This document shows, piece by piece, positions 18,499 to 27,152 of a DNA stretch of 64,000 bases. A model generated the notes under the pieces. That model made no database searches and was not told the DNA's origin. It was given only the letters and a program-made list of their open reading frames with translations. The first letter of the stretch is position 1, and each line of letters starts with the position of its first letter. The position numbers and the translations under genes were made by a program. The stretch is from Planctomycetota bacterium (lineage in GTDB: Bacteria > Planctomycetota > UBA1135 > GCA-002686595), in contig JAJDEU010000052.1 of assembly GCA_029259635.1 (NCBI GenBank), positions 1-64,000 on the forward strand, read 5' to 3'.

Positions 18499-19668
18499 AT
18501 GAAAAGTAACGGGACGTCTAAGCCCTCTTATTCCGTTCACGTCGTTTCGGCGGCGTGTTCGTTTTTGGTCGCGTTGGGAGTCATGTCGTGCTCCGAAGAG
18601 CGGCCGCTCGATAGGGAGATTACGGATGTGCGCCCGGCGGGGATTCGCTCGGGCTCGGGGCCCGGCATGGTGAGCCCCAGCGGAATGCCCTCCAGCCAGA
18701 ATCGCGCGAGCGGTGCGAGTGGTGGTCCCAGTAGTGGGCCCAATTTCATTTGGGATACGCCGGAGGGCTGGACAGAGGAACCGCCGACAGAGTTTCGGGC
18801 TGCGAACTTCGTCGTCGATGCGGAGTCGAACTCGGAGTGCTACTTGACGATACTCCCCGGCCAGGGCGGAGGGCTGCACGAAAACGTCAACCGTTGGCGC
18901 GGGCAGATCGGCCTTGCGCCGCAGAGCACCGAAGAAATCGACGCGCTGCCCAAGCGACCCCTCTTCGGCAACCCCGCAACGATCGTCGACCTCGAGGGTG
19001 CATACAAGGGCATGGGGGACAATGCGGTCCCCGGCTCGGCTCTCCTGGGAGCCATCCTCGCCATGCCGGAGGGCATGTTGTTTGTGAAGATGACCGGGCC
19101 TGCGGAGGTGGTGAACGCGAATCGTTCCGCCTTCGACCGCTTCTGTGACACGCTCGATATCGATGTTCCCGGCGAGCACGATCACTCCTCCCACGCGCCA
19201 GGCGCTCACGATGAAGCGGCGGAACCGCCCAACGCTTCGGGCGGCTTGGCTTGGACAGCTCCCGACTCCTGGACGGTGGACACGAGCAACAAGATGCGCG
19301 TCGTCAACTACCGCTTCGGGGAGAGCGGCGAGTCGGAGTGCTACATCTCCGTACTCGGCGGCGACGGCGGCGGAGTTGAACTGAACGTCAACCGCTGGCG
19401 GAGCCAGGTCGGTGTCGACGAGCTCAGCGCCAGTGAAATCATGGCGCTCCCGACACTGAAAATTCTCGGCGTCGATTCTCCTTGGATGGAGGCCTACGGC
19501 GACTTCAGTGGCATGGGCGCCGAGGATCTTTCGAACGCGGGTATCAAAGGCGCAATCTGTGTGCTCGGTAGTGAGGCGCTGTTCATCAAGATGATCGGCC
19601 CGGCCGCCGAGCTGCGAGAACAGCACGATAATTTCATCAGCTTCTGTGAATCACTGAGGGCTGAATAA
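18499..19668 (+). CDS. Lipoprotein with two tandem homologous domains
   Basis: 389 aa with a lipoprotein signal (hydrophobic run then VMSC, Cys31). Two repeats of about 140 residues follow a Ser/Pro/Gly linker. Repeat 1 covers about 82-220 (FIWDTPEGWTEEP ... CYLTILPGQGGGLHENVNRWRGQIG ... FDRFCDTLDI). Repeat 2 covers about 248-388 (LAWTAPDSWTVDT ... CYISVLGGDGGGVELNVNRWRSQVG ... FISFCESLRA). The shared marks are W-x-x-P-x-x-W, S-E-C-Y, GGG-x-x-x-NVNRWR-x-Q and a terminal F-C. I do not recognise a characterised family. The gene ends 14 bases before the cytochrome-c assembly gene, so an accessory role in haem delivery or cytochrome maturation is possible but unproven. Confidence 0.75.
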   Translation: MKSNGTSKPSYSVHVVSAACSFLVALGVMSCSEERPLDREITDVRPAGIRSGSGPGMVSPSGMPSSQNRASGASGGPSSGPNFIWDTPEGWTEEPPTEFRAANFVVDAESNSECYLTILPGQGGGLHENVNRWRGQIGLAPQSTEEIDALPKRPLFGNPATIVDLEGAYKGMGDNAVPGSALLGAILAMPEGMLFVKMTGPAEVVNANRSAFDRFCDTLDIDVPGEHDHSSHAPGAHDEAAEPPNASGGLAWTAPDSWTVDTSNKMRVVNYRFGESGESECYISVLGGDGGGVELNVNRWRSQVGVDELSASEIMALPTLKILGVDSPWMEAYGDFSGMGAEDLSNAGIKGAICVLGSEALFIKMIGPAAELREQHDNFISFCESLRAE

Positions 19669-19682
19669 TTAGGAACTCGTTC

Positions 19683-22600
19683 ATGAAAACCCTGATCCAA
19701 TTCTTGGGCTCCTACGGGCTCGCCGTCGCGCTACTTGGAATTCTGTTCCTCCTCACGCTGTTCGGCACGTTCGCGCAAGTTCACACGAGCTTGTATGAAG
19801 TCAAAGAGATGTACTTCAACTCGCTGTGGCTCGTGCACTACGTCAATGGTGTCGTGCCTCTACCGCTTCCCGGTGGGGTGACCGTCATGTCGATCTTGGC
19901 GGTAAACTTGCTTATCGGTGGGTTTCTTCGCATCCGCTGGAATTGGCGAACGGCGGGCATACTCGTGACGCACGTCGGAATGGCTTTGATGCTGTTGGCA
20001 GGCTTGGTGAAGCTCGCTTTCGCTGAAGAAGGCCACCTGACTCTCTACGAGGGCCAGCGCTCGAACGAATACGTCAGCTACAACCTGTGGGAAGTGGCCA
20101 TCTGGGACGCCGACGGGGGAGCGGGGGGCGACGAGTTCATCATCGGACACGATGACCTCATTGACTTGACCGGAGATCGCGTCGGCAAGTTCAAGAATGC
20201 AGACCTACCGTTCGTGATGAGCCTCTCGCACTACACGCAGAATGCTCGCGCGATGCCCAAGGGGCCGAATTGGGAGACGCCTTTCCCGGTGGTCGAAGGC
20301 TATGCGCTGAAAGAGCTTCCGCCCGAAGGCAACGCGGAACACAACGTGGCCGGAATGTACGTGTCGACACAAGCGAACGACGGTGGACCGGAGCAGTTGG
20401 GCATCCTGCCCGGTATGGCTCGCGCTCCGCACAGGTTTGAAGCTGGTGGCAAGACCTGGGCAGCGATGCTGCGCCACCGCACTTATCCGATGCCGTACAC
20501 GATCGTGCTCGACAAGTTTACTCGAGACCTGCACCCGGGAACCGGAATGGCGAGCCGCTTTATGAGCGATGTGACGATGATTGACGCGAACGAACAGCGA
20601 CCGCTTGAGATCGAAATGAATGAACCGCTGCGTGAGGGAGGACTGGTTCTGTTCCAGGCATCGTGGGGACCATCGAATGCGAGGCCGGGCGACCCGCTCT
20701 TCTCGACTTTTTCGGTGGTGAAGAATCCTTCCGACCACTGGCCGCTCGTCTCCCTGATCATTACCGGTCTCGGGCTGCTCTATACCTTTGTTTACAAGCT
20801 CGTGAAGTACATCGCGAAGCAGCTCAAATTGCGCGAGAAGCAGGCCCAGTTGGATACCAGTTCGGTCGCTCGGGCTGCGGGTTTGTTGCTCGCGATTGGT
20901 TCGATGCCGCTTTGGCTGGGGAGCTGTTCTTCGGAGATCGATCCGGACTTCAAGCCGGTTCGAACCGAGGCCTGGTCCCCTGAGACGCTCGACCTAGCGG
21001 GCGAGCTCACGGTGCAAGCCGGTGGACGAGTGAAGCCGCTCAGCACCTACGCCGCGTTCAAGCTGCTCAAATCCAACGGCAAGCGGAAGGTCATTACGCC
21101 GAGTGGCGAGCGACTCACGCCCACCGCGTGGATGCTCGACTGCTGGTTCTTCCCCGAAGATGCGTCGCAGTACAAGACCTTCTTGGTGGAGGATTCCGAC
21201 GTGCTGATCGCTGCGGGAATCGAAGGCAAGAAGCGCCGCGATAAGTACAGCTACAAGGAGCTGGCGGGCGGCATGAATAAGCTCCTGGAGCGAGCTCGTG
21301 CAACCATCGGCAAGGATGAGAAAGACTTGACGTCGCTCGAACGCCAGACGCGTGCGCTCGCGACCAACATGCGCGACTTCGAGGACCTGATTCATTTCCT
21401 CGACTTCGCGCGAGAGCGTTTCCCCGCTGACACGACCGACGGAATGCGCGAGCTGTTTAGTCCTGCCAAGGAGGTCTCACTGAGCCAGCTCTTGGCGCGG
21501 GCCGACGATCTGATGCAGCTCTGGAATACCACGACGGATGAGGCGGAGCAGGCCTACGGGACCCGACTCAGCCGAGCGCTCGACAACATGGTCCGGCAGG
21601 GTGGAAACTCGCTCGCCATGATCGCTCCGAACGACGAGTGGAGTAGCCACCCGTGGCATGAAGGGCACGATGCGCACGCGGAAGATGATCCGAACGCGGA
21701 CATCTACCTAGCGCCGACCGAGCTGATGGGGGGCATCTTCGCCAACCCCAATCCGGCCGAGAACGGTGCGGTGGCGATCATCGCTCGCCTTGAAATGATG
21801 CTCGCCAAGCGTCATGAGCGGGGCGAATTCGATACCCGGATGAAGGAGTTTCATGGCCAGGTCTCAACAGCCGCCGGCGAGCGCGGCGAGTTTGGTCTGA
21901 TTCCGATGGAGGTCGCCTTCTATAAGGTGGACTACTTCTACCGAGGACTGGTCGCGTTCGTCCTCTCGTTCCTTCTGTTGGCACTCTCCTGGATCCTGCC
22001 GAACTCCAAGCTGCTGCAGCGCGGAATCTGGGGATCGATTTGGATCGGAACGATATTCCTGGTGATCGGCATTGTGATTCGCTGCGTTTTGCGCTCACGT
22101 CCGCCGGTCAGCACGCTCTACGAAACGATCCTGTTCATCACGGCTTGTACCGTTTTGGTCTCGCTGTTCATCGAGTACTTCAACCGACAGCGCGTCGCAC
22201 TGGCCGTCGCCAGCACGCTCGGCATTATCGGTCTCTTCCTCTCGATGAAGTACGAGTTGAAGGAAGCGGTGACAGCGGGCGACACGATGCCGAGTCTGGT
22301 CGCCGTGCTCGACACCAACTTCTGGTTGGCGACGCATGTCACGACGGTCACGATGGGCTACGCGGCTGGACTACTCGCGGCTGCGATTTCACACATCTGG
22401 ATCTTCGGCAAGATTCTCGGCTTCCGAAAAGGTGACGGGGAGTTCTACAAGGGCATCTCTCGCACAATCTACGGCGTGCTTTGCTTCGGATTGTTCTTCT
22501 CGCTCGTCGGCACGGTGCTCGGCGGAATCTGGGCGAACTACAGCTGGGGGCGCTTCTGGGGCTGGGACCCGAAAGAGAACGGTGCGCTCCTGATCTGCCT

Positions 22601-22898
22601 GGCGGAGCTGATGATTCTGCACGCGCGGATGGGCGGCTATCTCAAGCAATTCGGCTTGTGTGTAGCGAGCATCCTCTGCGGCATGGTCGTGGCCTTCTCC
22701 TGGTGGCACGTCAACTTGCTCGGCGTTGGGCTGCACAGCTACGGATTCACGAACGGAATCATGCTGACCCTGAATATCTTCTACTCCTTCCAGGGCTTTG
22801 TCCTGCTGGTGGGCGTTGTCTGGTGGTTCATCGACCGTGGCGTGCGCCACGCGCTCGCGGAAAGATCGCACGACTATTCGAGCTCGGCTAGCGCCTAG
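19683..22898 (+). CDS. Fused CcsB-CcsA (ResB-ResC) cytochrome c synthetase
   Basis: 1071 aa. Residues about 1-110 carry ResB-type membrane helices (LGSYGLAVALLGILFLLTLF; WRTAGILVTHVGMALMLLAG). A large periplasmic region follows to about 345, a helix near 355-375, a soluble section (about 405-750) and then about eight helices (755-1060). The latter include the haem-binding WWD signature in the stretch IWANYSWGRFWGWDPKENGA (about residues 949-968). This is the system II holocytochrome c synthetase, which moves haem b across the membrane and attaches it to CxxCH apocytochromes. One-piece CcsBA fusions are known in Bacteroidetes, epsilonproteobacteria and planctomycetes. The di-haem protein encoded at 4003-7533 is an obvious local substrate. 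Confidence 0.93.
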   Translation: MKTLIQFLGSYGLAVALLGILFLLTLFGTFAQVHTSLYEVKEMYFNSLWLVHYVNGVVPLPLPGGVTVMSILAVNLLIGGFLRIRWNWRTAGILVTHVGMALMLLAGLVKLAFAEEGHLTLYEGQRSNEYVSYNLWEVAIWDADGGAGGDEFIIGHDDLIDLTGDRVGKFKNADLPFVMSLSHYTQNARAMPKGPNWETPFPVVEGYALKELPPEGNAEHNVAGMYVSTQANDGGPEQLGILPGMARAPHRFEAGGKTWAAMLRHRTYPMPYTIVLDKFTRDLHPGTGMASRFMSDVTMIDANEQRPLEIEMNEPLREGGLVLFQASWGPSNARPGDPLFSTFSVVKNPSDHWPLVSLIITGLGLLYTFVYKLVKYIAKQLKLREKQAQLDTSSVARAAGLLLAIGSMPLWLGSCSSEIDPDFKPVRTEAWSPETLDLAGELTVQAGGRVKPLSTYAAFKLLKSNGKRKVITPSGERLTPTAWMLDCWFFPEDASQYKTFLVEDSDVLIAAGIEGKKRRDKYSYKELAGGMNKLLERARATIGKDEKDLTSLERQTRALATNMRDFEDLIHFLDFARERFPADTTDGMRELFSPAKEVSLSQLLARADDLMQLWNTTTDEAEQAYGTRLSRALDNMVRQGGNSLAMIAPNDEWSSHPWHEGHDAHAEDDPNADIYLAPTELMGGIFANPNPAENGAVAIIARLEMMLAKRHERGEFDTRMKEFHGQVSTAAGERGEFGLIPMEVAFYKVDYFYRGLVAFVLSFLLLALSWILPNSKLLQRGIWGSIWIGTIFLVIGIVIRCVLRSRPPVSTLYETILFITACTVLVSLFIEYFNRQRVALAVASTLGIIGLFLSMKYELKEAVTAGDTMPSLVAVLDTNFWLATHVTTVTMGYAAGLLAAAISHIWIFGKILGFRKGDGEFYKGISRTIYGVLCFGLFFSLVGTVLGGIWANYSWGRFWGWDPKENGALLICLAELMILHARMGGYLKQFGLCVASILCGMVVAFSWWHVNLLGVGLHSYGFTNGIMLTLNIFYSFQGFVLLVGVVWWFIDRGVRHALAERSHDYSSSASA

Positions 22899-22917
22899 AC
22901 TCCTTCCTTCCCACCCC

Positions 22918-23808
22918 ATGAAAGCCAACGCATCCACCTTGGGTTCCGCACAAATCATCGACGGTAAAGCGACGGCGCTGGCCATTCGCGAAGAGCTAAA
23001 GGTCTCTGCCAAACGGCTCACGGAGCTCGGGGCGAAACCCGGGCTCGCCGTGGTCTTGGTCGGCGAGGATCCTGCGAGTCAGGTCTACGTGCGCAACAAG
23101 GATCGTGCGGCGGAAGCCGCGGGCTTTGATGTTCACACGATTCGCCTGCCCGAGGAGACGACTCAAGCGAAGCTCTTGGCGGAGATTCATTCGCTGAACG
23201 ACAACCCCGATGTTCACGGCATCTTGGTTCAGTTGCCTCTGCCGAAGGGCGGCGATCTGAATGAGCGGGAGACCGTTCGCGCGATCTCGCCGGACAAGGA
23301 TGTCGACGGACTGCACCCGGAGAATGTCGCGCGGCTGGTGATGGGCGAGCGCGGCTTCGTGCCTTGCACGCCGGCGGGTTGCATCGAGCTGCTCGACCGC
23401 TATGAGATTCCGATCGAGGGCAAACACGCCGTCGTGATCGGACGCTCGATGCTGGTCGGCAAGCCGATCGCCCAGCTCTTGCTCGCGCGAAATGCGACGG
23501 TCAGCATGTGTCATAGCCGGACTGCCGATCTCGCGAGCATGTGTCGACAGGCGGATATCATCGTAGCCGCTGTCGGTGTCGCGGGACTCGTTCGGGGCGA
23601 CTGGATCCAGCCGGGGGCCGCGGTGCTCGACGTGGGCATCAACCGCGGCGAGGACGGAAAACTATGCGGGGATGTCGTTTTTGACGAGGTTCGCCAGCGC
23701 GCGGGCGCCTTGACTCCAGTGCCGGGCGGAGTCGGGCCGATGACCATTGCGATGCTACTTCGGAATACGGCGATCTCGGCGGCACGGGCTGCTGGCGTTG
23801 AACTCTAA
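22918..23808 (+). CDS. folD: Bifunctional methylenetetrahydrofolate dehydrogenase/cyclohydrolase
   Basis: 296 aa. The catalytic motif YVRNKDRAAEAAGF contains the conserved Tyr and Lys. VQLPLPKGGDLNERETVRAI and DKDVDGLHPENVARL are typical substrate-site segments. VVIGRSMLVGKPIAQLLL is the NADP-binding stretch, and PVPGGVGPMTIAMLLRNT closes the protein. It interconverts 5,10-methylene-, methenyl- and 10-formyl-tetrahydrofolate for purine and fMet synthesis. The open frame continues upstream into the ccsBA 3' end. I chose the ATG at 22918, 19 bases after the ccsBA stop codon, because conservation starts there. Confidence 0.97.
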   Translation: MKANASTLGSAQIIDGKATALAIREELKVSAKRLTELGAKPGLAVVLVGEDPASQVYVRNKDRAAEAAGFDVHTIRLPEETTQAKLLAEIHSLNDNPDVHGILVQLPLPKGGDLNERETVRAISPDKDVDGLHPENVARLVMGERGFVPCTPAGCIELLDRYEIPIEGKHAVVIGRSMLVGKPIAQLLLARNATVSMCHSRTADLASMCRQADIIVAAVGVAGLVRGDWIQPGAAVLDVGINRGEDGKLCGDVVFDEVRQRAGALTPVPGGVGPMTIAMLLRNTAISAARAAGVEL

Positions 23809-23881
23809 AGTAGCACTGGCGCCTAGGCGCGCAGCCGGTTGATCTCTCCACACGGACGAGCGGGAATAACGACGAGACGAC

Positions 23882-24724
23882 ATGCAACCACAGTACGCGG
23901 ATGATCCGGGCGGCGGAGGGGGCGGGTTCTCTATCGCTCCAATGACGCGTTGCGTCAAGCGCTTGATTCTCATCAACGTCGCCGTCTTTATTGCGCAGCT
24001 ATTGGCCGGTGCTTTGGGAGCGGGAGAGACATTCGTAGACGTCTTTGCCCTGAACCCGTCGTCGTGGAATTCCTTTTTGCTCCCGGTTTGGCAACTGGTG
24101 AGCTATGGATTCCTGCACTCGCCGGTCGAACTCAGTCACATTTTCTGGAACATGTTGATGCTCTACATGTTCGGGTCGTGGTTGGAGAGCGTGATAGGTG
24201 GGCGTCGATTCCTGGTGTTCTACCTGATCGCTATGGTCATTGGAGGCGGCGCTCAGCTTGCGGTTTCAGTGATCATGAATTCCGTCGTTGGTGCCCCCGG
24301 CTGGGGGTTGCCCATACTCGGCGCCTCAGGCGCGGTCCTCGGGGTTACGATCGCGATGGCGACTCTTGAGCCGACCCGGCGAGTCTATTTAGTCCTCATT
24401 CCACTGACGATGAAAACGATGGCGATCCTCGTCGTCGGCAAGGATGTCGTGGGGTTCTTAATGGATTTAGGGAACTCAACCGGAGGGATCGCACACATCG
24501 TTCACATGGGCGGCGCCCTGACAGGATATCTCGCCGTTCGAACCGGCATGATTTGGCGCGATCCGCTCGAGGTCGTGAGCAAGCGCATTGAGTCTCACCA
24601 GGTCGATCAAGAGCAAGACGTTCGCAAGAAGCTGGACCTCCTCTTGGAGAAGATCAACCGCGAGGGGATTCAGTCGCTCTCGAGCGGTGAGAAGCGCTTC
24701 TTGAAGCGCGCCTCCAAGCGCTGA
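23882..24724 (+). CDS. Rhomboid family intramembrane serine protease
   Basis: A 280-aa membrane protein. The catalytic dyad is visible: Ser149 in LGASGAVLG and His208 in HIVHMGGALTGYL. The supporting HIFWN (His86, Asn90) lies after LVSYGFLHSP. About six hydrophobic segments fit the basic six-helix rhomboid core. A charged cytoplasmic tail follows (residues 225-280) with the helix-turn pattern LDLLLEKINREGIQSLSSGE, which resembles the small C-terminal domain of many bacterial rhomboids. A Gly-rich N terminus precedes helix 1. The substrate is unknown. It lies 73 bases downstream of folD on the same strand. Confidence 0.92.
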   Translation: MQPQYADDPGGGGGGFSIAPMTRCVKRLILINVAVFIAQLLAGALGAGETFVDVFALNPSSWNSFLLPVWQLVSYGFLHSPVELSHIFWNMLMLYMFGSWLESVIGGRRFLVFYLIAMVIGGGAQLAVSVIMNSVVGAPGWGLPILGASGAVLGVTIAMATLEPTRRVYLVLIPLTMKTMAILVVGKDVVGFLMDLGNSTGGIAHIVHMGGALTGYLAVRTGMIWRDPLEVVSKRIESHQVDQEQDVRKKLDLLLEKINREGIQSLSSGEKRFLKRASKR

Positions 24725-24928
24725 GCCATCACGGCCGCCCGGCGGATTCTTTGTATCCGTCCGCTCTCCCGGAGCTATGGCCCGTGTTGCGCGGGAGCGA
24801 CTTGGCTCCCCTTCGCACTCGTTCGGAGCGTTTTGCGCCCGAATTATTTGGAGCCGAACACGGTCCGTGAAGGGCTCGCGAGGGGAGAGTTGCTAAACTC
24901 GCGCACCTCCTTCTGCACCACCTAAAAA

Positions 24929-27010
24929 ATGATGAAGTACACGGTCCTCGCGACAGCCCTCTCCGCTCTCTGCCTCCTGCCCAGCTTGCCCGGAGCCGCG
25001 CCCGTGCCGTCGATGCGACCCGCGTCGACTCTCGCCGCACAGGAAGTGATCGACCTCGATAAGTTCCTCAAGGAGTTTCATCGAGCGATGGAGATCAAAG
25101 CCACGAAAGAAATGGCGAGCATCACTCGGCGCAATCCCGATGCGGCGCTGATCTTGATCATCGAATACGGCGAGCGGATCTCTATCCAGACGAATGAGGA
25201 ACTGGAGACGGATATGGCGGCCTTCGTTCGCGCCTGGAGGGATGCGTTCAACTCCGAGTTTGGGGCGATCATGTACGAGTACTTCTCGTTGATGAAAGTC
25301 CAAGTACGGTCGTTTCGCGGACAGCGAATCGGAGACTTCAAGGTCTTCGAGCGCGACTATAACGCCGCAATCGAAGCTCGTGACTGGGCCGCGCTCGACT
25401 TGGCTTGCGAGCGTTATGAGGTGCTTGCGAAGTCTTTCGTGAAGGCGGGCGACTATTACTACTCCTCGGAGTGTTGGCGCAGGGCGGCCGTGGGGTTTGA
25501 TTCGGGAATTCGCGGGAACGACGCTGACATCGAGAGAGCGGGCAAGGCTTATGCAGAAGTCGTCGCCACTCGAAAGCGAATCGAACTCGAAGATCGGCAC
25601 TACGCCCAAGCGAAGGCTCGTGGGGATCAGCTGCTCGGGCTGATCAAGCAAGGGGCGGACTCGAGTGGCGATGGATCGGGCGGGAGCGAGAAGGAAGGTT
25701 TCACCCGCAAGGTGTCCGGCATCTCGCTCGGTGAGAGCGTGACGCGTGCGCTAGAGTTCGAAATGCTCACCGACTTGAAGGGGGCCTATCGTCCCGCCTA
25801 CCAGGTCACCGAGCTCGCCCCGATTTGGAACGGATTCAACTTCGGAAAACCGGGCACGACGGCCAATATTTTGAGCTTCAAAGAAGGACCGCAGGGCATT
25901 CGTACCGGCGGTGGAGTTTCCATCGATGTGGATCGAGACGGCACGGGCGATCTCGATGTCGACATCACGGGCAACATTGAACCGGTCGAATTCGTGATCG
26001 GAGAGGGGGAAGCCGAGCGCAAGTGGGGCTTCCTGGCGCAGGTCATGGGTGAAGACGAGATCTACCAAGGAATCGGCACGAACATGGGGGTCTCCGAGAA
26101 CAACATGTCCTTGCCGATTTTGCCCGGTGCGTCGATGAAGGGCGAAATCGACGGCGTTCCGTTTCGAGTGATCGACGACAATCTGGACGGGACTTATGGT
26201 TCACAGCCGCACTACTGGGAGTTTTGGGGACTAGAGGGCGGCAGCACTCAGCCCGAGTACGACACCATCGTGGTCGGCAAATCGAAGCGAGCGATTCCGT
26301 GGAGCGAGTACGTGCAGGTCGAATCCCAGTGGTATCAGGTGCTCTCGGGAAACTTCGGGAAAGAGATCGTGACCTCGAAAGCTCAGCTGGAGACTGGAAC
26401 TCTGAAGCTATCGTTCTCCGGTCCGAAGCCGAGCTTCATGATTATTCGAGGGGCAAATGCTTTCCAGTTCTGCTTCTTCGACCTCTTGGCTGGCGGTAAG
26501 GACGGCATCGAAGTTCCCGCGGGGACCTACTCGTTGCTCGCCGGGGGTATTGAAAAGGGCAAGCGCAAGCAGACGATGAAAGCGCTGATTCTTCCGAGCG
26601 TGAATTTGAAGGCTTGGACGGTCAAGCCGGGTGAGACGACCACCATCGAAATGGGGGCTCCGTTCAGCTTTAGGTTTAAGGCAGAGGAGTCTTCGAAAAT
26701 CGTCCGAGTCAAAGGCAAGTCGGTCGTCGTGGTCGGGAGTGCGGGCGAGCGCTACGAGCGGCTCTGGAACTGTTCACCGCGTCCCGAGGTTGCGATGCGA
26801 AAGGCGGGCACGAAGAAGTCCGGCCGCGCTGTCTCGATGCCCTCGATTCTCGACCGCGACTCGCTCTTCGATCAGGGCTTTGGGGCGGCTTGGTATCCGC
26901 TCGACCTCGAGTTGGATAAGCGGAAGCCCGGTGAGGAGGTCGAACTGATGCTCCTCGAGAAGAAGCACAAGCTCTTCGGGAAGATCGAGTCCGATTGGAA
27001 GAAGCCGTAG
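24929..27010 (+). CDS. Large secreted protein of unknown function
   Basis: 693 aa with a clear signal peptide (MMKYTVLATALSALCLLPSLPGA). The first part, about residues 40-235, is helical and charged, with TPR-like spacing. The rest is rich in beta-strand patterns; it includes DVDRDGTGDLDVDITGN (about 333-349), which resembles an Asp-rich calcium-binding loop, and IDDNLDGTYGSQPHYWEFWG. I do not recognise a family. It is probably periplasmic or surface-exposed. It stands alone, with about 200 bases of non-coding DNA upstream and a solitary repeat end 57 bases after the stop codon. Confidence 0.7.
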   Translation: MMKYTVLATALSALCLLPSLPGAAPVPSMRPASTLAAQEVIDLDKFLKEFHRAMEIKATKEMASITRRNPDAALILIIEYGERISIQTNEELETDMAAFVRAWRDAFNSEFGAIMYEYFSLMKVQVRSFRGQRIGDFKVFERDYNAAIEARDWAALDLACERYEVLAKSFVKAGDYYYSSECWRRAAVGFDSGIRGNDADIERAGKAYAEVVATRKRIELEDRHYAQAKARGDQLLGLIKQGADSSGDGSGGSEKEGFTRKVSGISLGESVTRALEFEMLTDLKGAYRPAYQVTELAPIWNGFNFGKPGTTANILSFKEGPQGIRTGGGVSIDVDRDGTGDLDVDITGNIEPVEFVIGEGEAERKWGFLAQVMGEDEIYQGIGTNMGVSENNMSLPILPGASMKGEIDGVPFRVIDDNLDGTYGSQPHYWEFWGLEGGSTQPEYDTIVVGKSKRAIPWSEYVQVESQWYQVLSGNFGKEIVTSKAQLETGTLKLSFSGPKPSFMIIRGANAFQFCFFDLLAGGKDGIEVPAGTYSLLAGGIEKGKRKQTMKALILPSVNLKAWTVKPGETTTIEMGAPFSFRFKAEESSKIVRVKGKSVVVVGSAGERYERLWNCSPRPEVAMRKAGTKKSGRAVSMPSILDRDSLFDQGFGAAWYPLDLELDKRKPGEEVELMLLEKKHKLFGKIESDWKKP

Positions 27011-27066
27011 CGGCCCGAGGAAGGGGCGGCTCACCGCTTCAAATTTGCGGCGTATAGAGCCGAGCA

Positions 27067-27085
27067 CTTTCACCTCGGACTGCTA
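27067..27085 (+). repeat. Solitary end of the 164-bp element
   Basis: CTTTCACCTCGGACTGCTA differs by one base from the right-hand end of the element at 52102-52265 (CTTTCACCACGGACTGCTA). The preceding GAGCA is also shared with copy 1 read on its minus strand. No partner end or central hairpin lies nearby, so it is either a degraded copy or an independently acting 19-base motif. It sits between the secreted-protein gene and serS. Confidence 0.6.
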
Positions 27086-27152
27086 GGCTCTTGCCCACGT
27101 CGGCCCGCCGTGGGCTGTCCCATTTACTCTTCTGCTCTTCGGAGAACGGTTC

